From Zychaea mexicana (Eukaryota; Mucoromycota; Mucoromycetes; Mucorales; Lichtheimiaceae), in the NCBI RefSeq assembly GCF_025766255.1, contig NW_026516730.1:62001-126000 (forward strand): a stretch of 64,000 nucleotides of DNA, read 5' to 3'. Every line of letters begins with the position of its first letter. The stretch's first letter is position 1. A program made the position numbers and the translations under genes. Of this stretch, positions 49,928 through 62,775 are shown piece after piece. A model generated the notes under the pieces. It worked only from the letters and a program-made list of their open reading frames with translations. It did not search any database and had not been told where the DNA came from.

Positions 49928-52900
49928 TTATTGCTTGAGGTTTGTTGTTGTACGAGTAGTTCGACGCGATTTAACGGCTCGTGGTAATATTGATGATGGA
50001 TCCTCGCGACGGCGCTTGTTATCGTTAGGTGAGCCATTTTCATCGTTGTTACGTTCTCCATTCTCGTCGCTGCTTGTGGTCGGATGTTCCTCGTTTTTTA
50101 CAGTAGTTGTGGTTGTTGGTTTCTGAAATACTTGCTTTGTGTCGTTTTCCTCGGTTGTAGTAGATTGCTGTTGTTGTGGATGGCTTTGCTGTTCTTGTTC
50201 TGATGGAGATGAAGGTAAGGTATGCTGATCGTTGTTGTTGTCGTTGTTGCTATTATAGGTAGAGCTGTATCGACTGGCGGTGTCTTGTACAGGTACAGGT
50301 CGCCATGGCTGTGTCTGCATACTGGCGTAAGGCGGGTGATGGTATCCTGATGAAGAAGAGGGCAGCGGTGGCGGTAGACTGGAGATGTATACTGAGTAAA
50401 TCTACCCTACAATCTAAAGACATAGTTTTTTTTTACAGGAAAGAGACATCACAGTTACCTAGGATGATGGCTCATGGGCACACCTGTTCGTTCGTCGTAG
50501 TACTGGGAATAATTCTGATCATAGCTGTGTTGTGCTGGAGGAGGTAAAGGGGGTTGCTGCGGATGGTCTACGCTGTTACTTGTGCTGCTTGCGTCTGACG
50601 ACATGCGCATACGCGACCAGTGTTCCATGGGTGGACCCGGATACCTGGTATGGCTATGCTCATACTCGTACATTTCTGAAGAGGAAGAGCTGGCCGATGT
50701 TATGCGTTCATGCATCGAGGAATGAGGATGGTGGTGTTGGTAGCCTGCAGGGGGTGGCGCGACCATACCAGGTGGAGGTGGCGGCGGCATCAAGTTGGGA
50801 GGCGGTGGTGGATAGCTGCCACCAGCAGCAGCAGCAGCAGCAGGTGAATAGTCATAACCGTTGTTGTGGTGGTTACTGTTGCTACCGTGTTCGGTACCAC
50901 CAGGTGCTGCATTATTATTGCTGCTACTTCCAGCTTGCTGTTGTTGTTGTTGTTGTTGTTGTTGCTGCTGATGCGGGTATCCAACGAAGCGCGTGTAATT
51001 CATTGTTTGCTGATCCTGTTGCTGCTGCTGTTGATGGCTTGCATCGGCCTCTGCATAATGGCCTGGGCTGCGTCCTCTGACAACAAGCGGCGACGACTCG
51101 ACGGTGCCAACAGCGACGGTTTCACCAGAGCTGAGTTGAGCGTACAGGTCGACGACAATGAGATAGTATTGCTGCGCAGCGCGTCGCTTGCCATTGTTGG
51201 CAGTGGCCGATTTGAACTGGATACGCTCAAAGGTGACGACAGACTGGGTGGCGCCGACGGTGCTCATGGCGAGATTGCCTCCGGGTCGAATAGGTTTCTG
51301 GTCAGGCGTGTTCTGAGGTCCCTTGTCGCGTTTGGGTGTGTGTTGGATCAGCGGGATGACTTTTTCGCTGTTGGCGATCCTGGCTGTGACACCCAACATG
51401 AAACTCGAAACTGGATGCAGTGCGCCGTCGAGCTGCACCAGACACGGCAGATCTTGGCCATCGTAAATGACGCCAATGCCTTGCAAGTTGAATGCTCCGC
51501 TCAGTTGAAAGTAGTTGCGTCGGTAGCAGGTCCAGTCGTTGTCGGCCATAAAGAAGCCTCGGTCGACACGCGCATGGATATGAACGTCGAGGCTATAATG
51601 TGGATTAGCTTTTGAAGAGAATGGGTGCTGATACACACGTATTGAGTGACTTACACCGTGCTCCTGTCTAGTGCATAGACGTTACGGTTGTATCTGGTGG
51701 CAGAGAAGGCGGGGCTGTCATCTTGAAAGTAAACAGAGTCTTTACGCCGTCGGCGCACGAGCGCGTTGGGGTCAGCTGGCGGATAAACGCTGGAGTCCTG
51801 CTGGTGGTGGTGGTGGTGCTGATCAAGATGGTATGGATGATGGTGGTGGTGAGTATACGAAGGTGGCTGCTGCTTCGGCGAGGTGGCAGGGTCATTATCG
51901 TCAGGAGGGGTGTGATAGGAGGCGGTGGAGGGAGGAGGGGGAGCTGGAGCTGGAGCAGTTTCGGAAGTCGGGCGTGGGGTGGTTGGCTGGGACATTGCAG
52001 TGAAGCTGCTATTTAAGTTTATATTTGTTGGGCGTCAGAATTTTGCACTTCTTTTTGAAACGGCAACACAAGGGAGAGAGCAAAAAAAAAAAAGATGGAA
52101 AGAGGGACGGTTACATTACCCGGTGTGCGACCTGGCGCTGTTACTGTTGCTGTTACTGCTTGCGCTGTAGCCTGGGAGTTCTGGTTTGACACTTGCACTA
52201 AAACCGTTAATATTGCTGCTACTGCTGCTACTGCTTGTGTGCGGTGGCATATATGCCGTCTGATGTGATGAAGATGCTGACGACGAGGAGGATGAAGAAG
52301 AAGAAGACGAGGCACTATTCACAGCGAAAGGACCAAAGTGTTGTGGTGGTGAGTACGCCAATAGTGTGCAGTGATAAGAAAAGTTACGGACAAGAGAAAG
52401 AAAGAGAGAGAGAGAAAGAGAGGTGGAAACCCAAAACTCTGAAGCAAAGAGGGCGGAACTCGGGTGCGTACACACACACACACACACACAGAGAGAGAGT
52501 GTGTGTGTGTGTGAGTAGAGTGAAGGTGTATGTATGTGCGTGCGTGCGTGTTTTGTTGTGTACGTGCGGGTGCGTGAGATTTGTGTTCGTGGGCGGGACT
52601 GCCGCTACACACCCTCTCTCCTCTCTCTTCTGTTTCCCCCCCAAAAAAGTAGTCCACCCCCCACCCCCCACCCTTTCGCCCTCTTTGGCTTAGATTTCCC
52701 GGAGAAACACGACACTGTGTGATGTGCTCTCTCTGCAGTAAAGGATGCAGAAAACATAAGAATACGCGTCATCCCAACTTACAAGTACGAGTGTTGTGTC
52801 ATTGTGCCTGTTGCTGTCACTGGTGACGGTGGCGGCTGCTGTTGCGGGTGTCCCTTAGAAGAAGTAGTGGAGGAACTGGGACTGGGGTGATTCCGAGGCG

Positions 52901-52964
52901 GGTGAATGGGCGACGGACCTGTTGAATGAGCCGATGGTGACCACACCTTGCTTTGAATGCTCAT
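49928..52964 (-). CDS. NDT80/PhoG (VIB-1/XprG-like) DNA-binding transcription factor
   Basis: Five exons give about 770 residues. The start is the ATG at 52964 (MSIQSKVWSPSAHS). Exons 2 and 3 are Ser-, Pro- and His-rich. The NDT80-type p53-like DNA-binding domain lies at about 51610-51065: HARVDRGFFMADNDWTCYRR, NYFQLSGAFNL, KVIPLIQHTPKRDKGPQ, VTFERIQFKSATANNGKRRA, AQQYYLIVVDLYAQL and SSPLVVRGRSPGHY. These match VIB-1/XprG/Ndt80 family signatures. The rest has Gln, His, Gly and Pro runs. Family members control meiosis, heterokaryon incompatibility or protease and starvation responses; which applies here is unknown. The last intron joins in phase at an acceptor near 50374, upstream of PPPLPSSSSGYHHPPY. 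Confidence 0.9.
52471..52514. repeat. (AC)n / GAGA / (GT)n inverted microsatellite
   Basis: About ten AC units are followed by GAGAGAGAG and then about seven GT units. The two arms are reverse complements, so single strands could form a hairpin with a stem of about 14-16 bp. It lies inside the first intron of the NDT80-like gene. Confidence 0.7.
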
Positions 52965-54164
52965 GCGGGAGAGTGAAAGAAAAGAAGAAGGAGGAAAAAG
53001 AAAGAAGAAAGATAAAGAGAAGGAAAGCAAGATAAAACAACAACAACAACAGCAGGGCGCAGTATGAATATCGTCTCTTTTTATCCCTCTTCCAGACCGT
53101 ATCGTATCATGTCTCTTGCACTTGCCGTTTTTTTACCTCTCTTCTTCTTCTTCTTCTTCTTCTTCTCCGTCTTTGTATGATCTGGCTAATATAAAAATGA
53201 TCGTGGTGGAAGGTGCAGCAGTTATATCGTTGTTGGCAGTCAAACGAAACCCTAACCCACTCATTCACCTGCGCACGTAGCAACGGCTGTGCGTTTTAGT
53301 GAAACATTGAAAATAATTTGGCTTTTTGCAGATCACCCCCATCCAAACTCGCAACCCTTCTCCAGTCCCACGGTACACCGCGTTTCTTTGCTCCTGTTGA
53401 CAGTACAAATAGCCTTGTTAGGACGGCCCTGTATGACCTGTCCTCGCTGTTTGGTGTTGTAATTGTTCTTGATGAAGCAGCAAGAGGCGAAGAAGAGAGA
53501 AGTGGTACAGTAAGCGTAGGTAACCAAGCAATCGGCTCGTTACCTAGTGATCTCTCATAGAAAGCTAAAACTTACTGTTGGCAACTGATTTATGGGAAGC
53601 CTTGTAACCACCTTGGCATTTCATAGTACACAAGTATGCCTGTTTCACGTGCCGCCGATTAGCCCAAAACAAAAGGGTCCATACACACGGATCGGATGCT
53701 GTCCCTCTCCTCTGCCGAATCACATCCAGGCCTGTCTCCTCTTGTCTTGTCTTTTACTCAACTTGCATCGTGAGATATATATATATTTATAGAGAGAGAG
53801 AGAGAGAGAGAGACATAAAATGTAGCCCTACCCAATCATGTAGTACACTGCAATTGTCAATGCAATACCGGATGCTCCTTTATTTGGGGGGAAGGCAAAA
53901 GCAGAAAAAGCAGATACAAACTGACGCGAGTACAAAGTTTTGGGGAACGTAACACGAAAACCTAGCCCATATGTACACCTTGTACATTCTTAGCGTTTGA
54001 CACACAAGAAGGTACAGTGTGCGTTACTTGAAATTGCCACTCAGCTCTTGCTGGAATGCAACCCTGTTTTAACCTTGCAGCAACTACATGTGTACTTGTG
54101 ATAAATAGCAGTAACAGCATCAGATAGCCAGCATGCCCAAAGAAACAACAATGTTTTATTACAC
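52965..54164. other. Intergenic region: NDT80-like promoter
   Basis: The NDT80-like gene's promoter lies at the left. It includes a TTATCC/GGATAAAAAG element about 115 bp upstream of the ATG (about 53077-53087) and a CTT repeat at about 53141-53166. A TA/GA microsatellite lies at 53777-53813. No coding frame was recognised. Confidence 0.45.
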
Positions 54165-57100
54165 TTATTGTCTAGATTTCATACGCGCGCTACCGCTCGT
54201 GCTTTCGGTCATCTTTGTCATCTTCACTTCCAGCTGGTTTCCATACCGATCCACCGCTATATACCGGTCGCCGTCAATGTACCCAGTCTGGGTCTTTTGT
54301 GGCGTGGACCGCGAGCTGCTGATGCTTTTACTTGGTGGTAACGGCAGCAGATTTTTACTACTACTACTATTGCTACTAGTACTGCTATTGTAATTATTAT
54401 TGTTGTTGCTGCTGTTGTTGTTGTTACTGACGATAGAAGTAGTTGTAGTAGCAGCAGTGGTGGTGGGTTTGGCCGAAGACGAAGACGACGACGGAGACCG
54501 TGAACGTGATCGAATATGCGGCTGCCGTCTCCGGGTTTCAATGAAGCCTTCTTGCACAGGTAACACAGGTTGGTCAGGCTCTGCTGTTTTGGGTATAAAG
54601 TCACCTTCCAATAATGCATGGCCACGAAGGAATTGTGAGAGCTCCATCCAGCCACCGCCAACGCGGACCATCACCATTTTGCTTTTCAGAACGCGGCAGT
54701 ATGCCAGCTTGGGATTCGCATCACCAAACCAGTACCGTCCCACTTCGCCAGGTACCATCTTGACCTTGACTCGGTACGGCGTTTCGTTGACAATCCGGCC
54801 AATTTCCATGTCGAGATCGTTCTTTGGATCGGCCACGTATTTGTTCGGTGGCGGTGCTGGCGGTTTTTTCGTGTTGCTGATGGATCGCGACGGTGGTGGC
54901 CGTCGTACAGAGGGCGGTGTCAAGCGGCTCGTGCTGGTGGTGTGAGTGGCAGTAGGTCGTGCAGTTGGACGCGGTAGCGATGTGGATGTGGATGGTAAAA
55001 GACGACTGGTGGCAGATAACAACGGCGAGCTCGTGTTGCCATGGGAGCCACCTGGCGGTGCAGGCAATCGCGATGGCGATCGTTCCCGTTCGCGCAGGAC
55101 ATTGGTTGCCTTGCGTGTTGGCAGAGACGATTTACGTCCTCGGTTTACGTGGCCAGCCGCTAACGCTTTGCTCAGTTCGGCTCGTTGTGTCTTTGCTTGC
55201 TGATCCACGCCATCCCAGCGCTTTTTCAGTTCGCCAATGTGTTTAACAATCATATCGCGGTCTTTTTGGTCCGAAATATCGTCGGTAGCAAGTCGTGCAG
55301 CTTCCAGACTCTGTGTGATTTTGCGCTCATAGTACTTGTATCGTGCGTCGAGCTCAATATATTTGCCTTGCATATCCGCCTTGTTGGTTGTACTGGCCTT
55401 GTTAGCAGCAGTCGCTGTTTTCGCTTTCTCAACTGCATCTCCCAGTGCATCGACAAGCACGTCAATGTCGTCGGTGATCATCAAGCACTTGCCGACTTCA
55501 AGCGCCTTGGCCAAATCGTGTCGCTTGTTGCTCATAGCTGTCGTCATGTTATCCAGCGCTGCTTCCATCTCGCTTCGTTGTTGCACAAATGCACCGTCTG
55601 CATCGCCGAAATCCGCAATCATGGCGTCCAGCTTTTGCAGCTCACGCTGTGCATGGTCTTGTCCTTCGCTCTCAATTGTATTTAGCGCTTGCTCAATAGC
55701 CAAAACATCCTGCTCGCGGAGAATACCCGACAGCGGTCTGTGCTGTTGCTTATGCGCCGAAGAGAGCGTCACTCGAGACGGATCGCGTTCAAGAAGATCC
55801 AGTCGACCACGTGTGTCACTGCACAGCTTCAGTACAGTCTTCATCTGGCGAACAACAGCAACTCCCTTGGATGCTTTTGCCATCGATACTTCCAGGTTCG
55901 ATAATTGCTCTTGAAGTGCGTTCCATTCTGAGTCGATCCGTTCGGTACAGGGTTGGATAACATGGTTCTTCAACGCCTCGACGGCAGCCGACAACTCGTT
56001 GTCGTTACCATCACCACTAGAGCTGTTGACTTGCATAATGCCTTGTGTCATGCCCTTGAACGACTCAATGATGGTAGTAAAGTCATTGATTCGGTGCTGG
56101 ATATCACGCATTTCGGCATCCATGTCCTTGTCGGACGATATATCCATGTTCTCTGAAATGTTGTCGATAGCATTCTTGCAATTGTTGACCCACGACGTGA
56201 TATTTTCGGCCGTCTTTGCGTGTCCCAATGCTCGTCGCACCATATCGTTCCACCGTTGCTCTGAGGTGATTGCATTGCTCAAGCTGCGCAACGAGTCTCG
56301 TGTTTCTGCAACAAGCAATTTTTCTCCATCGCTACCAGCTTTTGCTTCCACACTATTCAGCTTCGCGGTAAGATCGTCATAAACACCGATTTGACTTGAT
56401 GCCGAGCCAATGCTTGCTCTGCGATAGTGTTTTTCGATCGAGCTAATGTCTTCAAACAAGTCTGCACAGCGGTTGCCGGCTGATCGGATACGCGCCTTTA
56501 TTGCTGCAATCTCTCGACCGCAACGTTCTTTAATAGCATCGGTTGCTGCACGACATGATTCAAGTGATTCACGTTCTCGAGCCTCTTGTGCCTTGATATC
56601 CAATGCTTTCTTTGCTGATATTACTATCGCGGCCACCGCGTCATGTTTCTGCATAAACTTTGATTTGTTGATTTGTTGCTGTTGCTGCTGCTGTTGGCCG
56701 TCGCTACTTGCTACAAGCTTATCTGCCATTGTTTGGGCCATTGCCAGTTCAGATTCGAGAGCTGCAAGAGCATCGTTAGCTTGTTCGATATGATCGTCGT
56801 CTATGTTAGCCACGCTGCCTTGAATCGTTTGTAATTTCACATGCAAGTCGCGCCACTGGAAGAAATGCTCCATTGAAGACTTGGCATCTTCCATAGCAGT
56901 TTCTAAAAGATGGTAATCGTTTTCAAATATGGACTGACGTGCACGAATATCATCCGTTACTGCATCTTGGATTTGCAGTGATCTGAAGAAAGAGCGTTGT
57001 ACTTCGACTTTTTCTAACTGTTCTTGCAAGCGTTGGTGTGCGTCATCATAGGCCTTTGTAAAGATCTCAGCCTTGGCTCCGTCTTCTTCAGTGTTGATAC

Positions 57101-60100
57101 CGTCAGTGTAACCGTACTTGTCGCGCATTGCTTCTAACTCACTCGTCAATTGATGCATAAATTCGGTCAAAGCGTCGGTTCGCTTATCATAGTCGGTCGC
57201 GAGACGATGCTTGTGTAGCCGCTTATCCAAATCCTGCAAAGACGCCGTCAGATTCTGATGATCCGACGCAACTTGTTCAAACTGTGCCTTTTCGTCTCCA
57301 TCCCGATGGAAAGTGCCCAGCTTTTCAAGATATTGGCTTTTTAATTCCTGCGCCTGTTCTCGCCACTCTGCCATTTGATCATCACTGAGCACCGAGAGAT
57401 CAACAGCGTCAAGTCGGTCTTGCAGTTTCTTGCGCTGGTCTTCAAACTCGTCGACGGATTGCTTGAACTCTGCCTGACGCAATTTTTCCTTTAGCATTTC
57501 CTTGGTATCGACACCAGTGCTGCTGGAGAGCTTTTGCCAAAGTTGATCAATCTGGGTTTGACGTTCATGGACATGATCGTTGTCATCGAGCTTGCGTGCC
57601 TGTAGCTTTAAGGAGTTGTATGCAGTGTTGTATGTCTGCATGGCAGCAAAGGTGGCATCCACAGTTGCAATCGCCGATCGACGTTTGTCTGCCTTTTGTC
57701 GTTGCTGCAGGCTGTTGCTGACACCGGTATCATCAAGGTCGAGTACCTTGTCGAGCGATTCGAGTTTTGCATTAATCCAGTCCTCCACTGTTTGAGCCTC
57801 GGTCATGTAAGCATCACCTGCTGCTTGACGTTCGGTTTGTAGCTGCTTTGATCTAAGTGCAGATGCAAGTACAAGAGGAAGCTCTTTGAGACGCGCATGG
57901 TGAGCATCAAACGCTTCAGCAATAACGATATTGGAGTTTTCATCGAGCGATCGGCAACGAGAATCATGATTCTTGTAGCTGCGTATAGGGTACGGCAAAC
58001 TACTATCATCGAGACAAAATGTGTTAACGCGTTGGGTGTATGCGTCTACTTGATCTTGACCCGCTACGCCTTGTTCGATACCGTCCTTGATGGCATCACA
58101 AGATGATTCAAGCACTTGTGCTTGCTCGAGATATGCAGTAAAAGTATCGCGCTGATCCAAGACTTGCTTTGCAAAAGCCAAATGATCCTGTAGCCGTTGC
58201 ACTGTGGTTTTCAATGCTTTTTTTCGTCGGACTAGCGTGTCGGGTGCTTCCATGTGCTGATTTATCAAAGTTTGGCACTGCTCAATAAGGGCAGCCATCT
58301 GCTGTGCTGCATTAACGACTTGTTGTTCAAGTTGACTCAGATCCTTCCATGCATCTGTTCCCGTTGAAGCTGTAGGGCTGCTTCCATCCATCGACCAACG
58401 TGCACGGTGTTGTATAAAGTCTTCGATTTGCTGTTCTTGCTGGGTGCATGAATCAGTGACAGCGTTAGCAGCCCGTTCCCAGGACGATCGCTCGATCAAG
58501 TAATCCAACTCGCCCTTGGTTTGTTCTGACATGTCCGATAATCGGGATAGTAACCCCTTAAAAGCAGATTGCCTCACGATGACTGCCTGGGGAACATCGA
58601 CTGAGATAGATGCATACGTGGATATCACACGATCGTAAGACTCTTGTGATGGTAGCAACGTCTCGTTCGAAAGCTGGGATACACTTTGTTGGATCGACTC
58701 TGCTTGTGCCTTCAAATCTGCCAGTTCTTCTTGTTGATCCACATTACCAGGCGTAATTGTGTTTTTGCGATCAACAAGCTGCCGCAGCTCATCTTGTAAA
58801 ACTTCCGCCCTCTTAATGGCATTTTGGCTTTGCTTCTCCCAATCGATCCGCTCCGAGGTAACATCCAGTTCTTCCGAATGACGACCTGCAACCTTATCAA
58901 GTGTGTCGATAAGGGAAGCAAGAGACTCTACAGCACCAGAAGCCATTGTTATTGACACCTCGGGATGGCATTTAGAGCTGTATATCGTCTGGTCAATTTT
59001 AGTGCAACGGTCGCGCAACCCGTTCAATGCTGCCGCTGATTTTTCGACTTGTTCCCTGAATCCTTGATTGGCAGCCTTCAACCCATTCATGTCGGGCAAT
59101 GCATCTATATCCATGATATCGGTTGAAAGATCTTGACGATGACCAGCGATGGATGACAGAATCCCTTCAGCTTGTTCTTGTTGCTGTTTGGCGGTGGTAT
59201 AAAGCTCGGCGATCTGCTGTTTCAGCTTGGATGCCGTATCAAATTTGTCTGCCAGATCATGCAACTTTTGTCCAAGTTCCTCGAGTGCTGATCGCTGGGT
59301 CTCGACTACGGTTTTGATGTCATTGTTGACTGTGTGGTCGTCCGTTGACGAGGATGGATGACTGGCGCGAGCGTTTGCTGAGCTGGTAGGATACGGAATA
59401 CATGCTCCATACTGTGTCCACCAATCTTTTAGCGACTGATCGAACTGCTGGATTGGGTCGTCAAACTGTTGTGGCTCGCCCTCCATGACGTTCTTAATTG
59501 CATTTTCAAGGGTATCAGCGATGCCCTGACCTGTTGCGTGGATCGACACTGCCTTGTTCATGAATTGAATAAGTGCAGCGTGCTGCTCGTGGACACAATG
59601 CGCAAATTCGACAGAGTCTTGTAGGTCTTGTACACTCTGCTGTAGAGCATCTTGCCGTTGTTTAAATAGGCTGGGTAAATTTTCGCTTTGTTGCGAGTCG
59701 TCCAAGAGACTTGACAGATCATTGATCATTGCTTCATACGATTTTTGCGCTGACTCGACGTGCTGTGACGTTTGGGAATCATCGACCTTGAGTTTCAGCG
59801 TATTCATCTTTTGTTTCAATACATCTTCGGCCAAAAGATCGTCGACATTGGGCTTCCACTGCATTTGCCAAATAATCTCCCAGACAGTTTGGATTGTCGA
59901 CGTGATGATGCGTGTCACCTTTTCGTGTTCTTCCTCCCAGGTCATACGCTTTTTGAGAGCTTCCAATCCCTTAATATGGGCAGCAAGCATGCCTTCCAGT
60001 TCTTCGATTCGCCTGTACAGTCTTTCCATGCTACCATAGAGGACTCCAGTTTGGATAGCAACAGCGCCCGCCAAATCGACATCATGCTTTAGCGAGTCCA

Positions 60101-62775
60101 AATAATCTTTGAGGATCTTCCAGTCCGAGTTTTTCAAATTGCCTGCCTTGGAAAGCTGTTCCTCGCGCTCTTTGTCAAGTAGTTTAAACTCGTCATCTCC
60201 CACAGGGCACTTGGCAACAAACACGTCCACTTTTGCATCCTCCAGAATCTTGATTTGCTTCTCGACCGTTTCTTCCAACTGATGGATGTCGTCACTGAGT
60301 TGACTGGCGGATTTTTGTAGCTGCAAGACGCGGCGATATGATTGTAATTTGTGATCCAGCGCTTCGCCAAGCAAAATAAGCGATGATTTTCGGGCACTGA
60401 TAGCCGCGCGCACCGTATCATTCACTTTATCGTTCTCGATCATGTCAGAGGGCGGATATGGAATTTCTGGATAGCGGATCCGTGCGGCTACTGTGGTCAC
60501 CAGCTGCACCGCCTGTTCCTGAAATGTTCGGATCTGTTCCGTGAAGTCCCGGTCGGAGTCTGCATCAGTCGCTTGTTGCTCGGCTATAGTGATCTCCTCG
60601 CGCAATTGTTCACCAGACATCATTAATTCGTCGGCACGATAAACGAGATCGACCACCGTCAGCCGTTGCTCAACAACTTGACGCACATAGTTGAGCCGTT
60701 TGGTGACCGCCTCGAACGCCTCTTCCACATCCACTTGCCGAGATTCCAGATGCGGCGGGAGCTCCACCTTGGACGAATCATCCATTTCCTGGTACATGTT
60801 GACCGTCGTTGTGAACTGTCCTTGATCGAACTCGGAAGCGCGTTGTTCAATATCGAGTAGCATGTGAACCGTCATGTTTTTCATCGCTTCGGCTTCGGCA
60901 CGATCGCTTGCTTTTTCTTCGTCTTGCTGCCATCGTGCCCTCTGCAGCAATTCATCGACTTCACTATCCGTGGCGGTGACCCAGGCGCTGGCTTTCTTGT
61001 GCTCTAGTTCCCAAAAAAGTCGTAATGTCAACATCTGCAGATCGTAGGAGCGACGACGCAAAAGATGCATGAGCTTATCCAGAGACATGAGTGTTGAAAA
61101 TGTGATTTCGATTGTCGTCGTGTCCGCAGGACTGAGATCTTTGTCGCCCTGCTTGTCTGAGCCGGTCAGCGTCTTGACATGAGCACGCAAGCGTGTCATA
61201 TCTTCCTTATTCAGCTTTTCAACTTCCTTTTCCATCTTTTCGTGTTTCGCATTGAGCGCATCCACCATGGCCAACGTGTACTCGGTCAAATCTTCCGATT
61301 GCAGCGCGTCTTTGACTGGCTCGGAATCAATTGCCTTGATTCGCTCTTCGATCCATCGTCGTATCCGTTCAGCTTCGATAAACCAGACCCGCACTTCATC
61401 CACCCAGGAGCTGACTAGCCTGTGCTTTTGCTTCAGTGCATCAAAATGAACGCGGTAAGACCGTTGCTGACCAGGATCTAGTTCTTGATGACCCTCATCG
61501 CCGCCATTTTCATCACGGCCGACACCTGCGATTGCGCCTATTAACATGGAGCTATACTTTGCCTCCATGTCATTGATCATGGATCCTGCGCGACGTGTGC
61601 GATCTTCCAGCTCACGAATGCCTTCTTCTGTTGTTGTTGTCTTCAACATCTTGGCCTGAATAAACTCGAGCTCGTTGCGAATAGGTGTTGTCAGCTGCGC
61701 GAATCGCACACCCATGCGGATAGCCCTGAAATCATCTTGCAACTGTGCCTCTAGTGCTGCATGTGCTGCGTCAATAGCTTGTATGCGTGCGTACACGCTT
61801 GTGCGTGCATCTTCCGACATATCGCGGATGTACGCATGAATCTCAGCCAGCTCGCCCTCTTTAAATGCCTGTAAGGCAGATTCAAATTGCTGAACAGTGG
61901 CGGTCAGATCGACATTGTTACTGTTGCTGCTATCCGCATCATCCATCAGATTGATCGACGATCCAAGTTTTTTATCCCTTCCAATATCGTCGTTAGCGAT
62001 TGCTGTTATTGCGGTAGTGTTTGCAGCACCAGAAGGTCGAGAACCGGCCACTGCCGAGGAGGACGACGTCGTGCTCATGGTCGTTACCAAAGTCATGTCA
62101 TTGAGCTGGTTCCGCAGTTGGCTAATTTTGTTGAGCACATGAGTTGCACGCCGTTCAAACTCGTCGTCTTCAACCGTACTTTCGCGGGTACGCCGGGTGA
62201 CCTGGATATATTGCCGCTCAGAGACCATGCTGAGCTGTGTCATCCGAAGCGTTTGCTCTGTAGACGGTAGCTGTTCGTCAATGGTTTGTTTGAGCGACGA
62301 CATGTAGGCAATTGCTGAGTCTTTATTGTGTATTAATTGTTCTGCATTGGTTGGTATCGAGACGTGTAGTTCGCTTTCGAATATGCGTGCAGCGAGGGAT
62401 ATCTTGTCTGTCGGTGTGCTCGTGTTGTTCGACTCGTCTCGTAAAGTAAAGAGTAGATCGGGTATGGCCGTCGGGCAAAAGCGATGAGCAAGACACAGCA
62501 AAGGTGTACCGTCACCGATCCAGGAATCGCCGTCTTTTAGTTCAGGAACTTTGTCTAGCAAGGCGAGTTCCACGTAATTGTCGAGATGCAAATGCAGCCA
62601 TGCCTGCACGCTGCTTGCTTGTTCTGTATACAATATATATAGAAACATAAACAGACGATCGTTGGTAATTAGAGTTCGTGCATGTACCTAAACCGGAAGC
62701 TTCTCCTTTGGGGGCATTACCATCAGAATCGCGCTGTTTTGAGTCTAATATTGAAAAAGGCGCGTCTTTGGTCAT
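54165..62775 (-). CDS. Giant spectraplakin-like protein with CH-like N-terminus, coiled-coil rod and GAS2 (GAR) domain
   Basis: Two exons (62775-62688 and 62623-54165, intron 64 bp) encode about 2,848 residues. After a short leader (MTKDAPFSILDSKQRD), residues 30-130 resemble one calponin-homology domain: SSVQAWLHLHLDNYVELALL, GDGTPLLCLAHRFCP, ARIFESELHVSIP. From about 150 to 2450 the protein is charged, helical and rich in Glu, Gln, Leu and Trp at spaced positions, resembling a spectrin-repeat or coiled-coil rod. A basic Ser/Pro/Thr linker follows. A GAS2-related domain lies at about 2620-2710: EIGRIVNETPYRVKVKMVPG, GRYWFGDANPKLAYCRVLKS, MVRVGGGWMELSQFL. GAR domains bind microtubules, and CH domains typically bind actin. 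The tail is Ser/Asn-rich. It probably links microtubules to actin or cortex. Confidence 0.85.
54597..54855 (-). other. GAR (GAS2-related) microtubule-binding domain within the giant gene
   Basis: The minus-strand translation contains the hallmark glycine-aromatic pattern: VGRYWFGD, then RVLKSKMVMVRVGGGWMELS and a closing FLRGH. The domain spans about 85 residues near the C-terminus, preceded by PPNKYVADPKNDLDMEIGRI. The order CH-like, rod, GAR matches plakins and GAS2-type proteins of animals. This supports a role on microtubules and not only in actin binding. Confidence 0.85.

Noticed and set aside
51065..51610. Velvet-family domain as an alternative for the transcription factor
   Set aside because: QHTPKRDKGPQ and FKSATANNGKRRAAQQY are NDT80/PhoG signatures, not velvet.
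50866..51615. 249-codon plus-strand frame opposite the NDT80-like gene
   Set aside because: Leu-rich antisense of a Gln/Asn repeat region, with no independent support.
52235..52693. 152-codon plus-strand frame rich in Val/Cys and Thr/His repeats
   Set aside because: Produced by AC/GT microsatellites within an intron of the NDT80-like gene.
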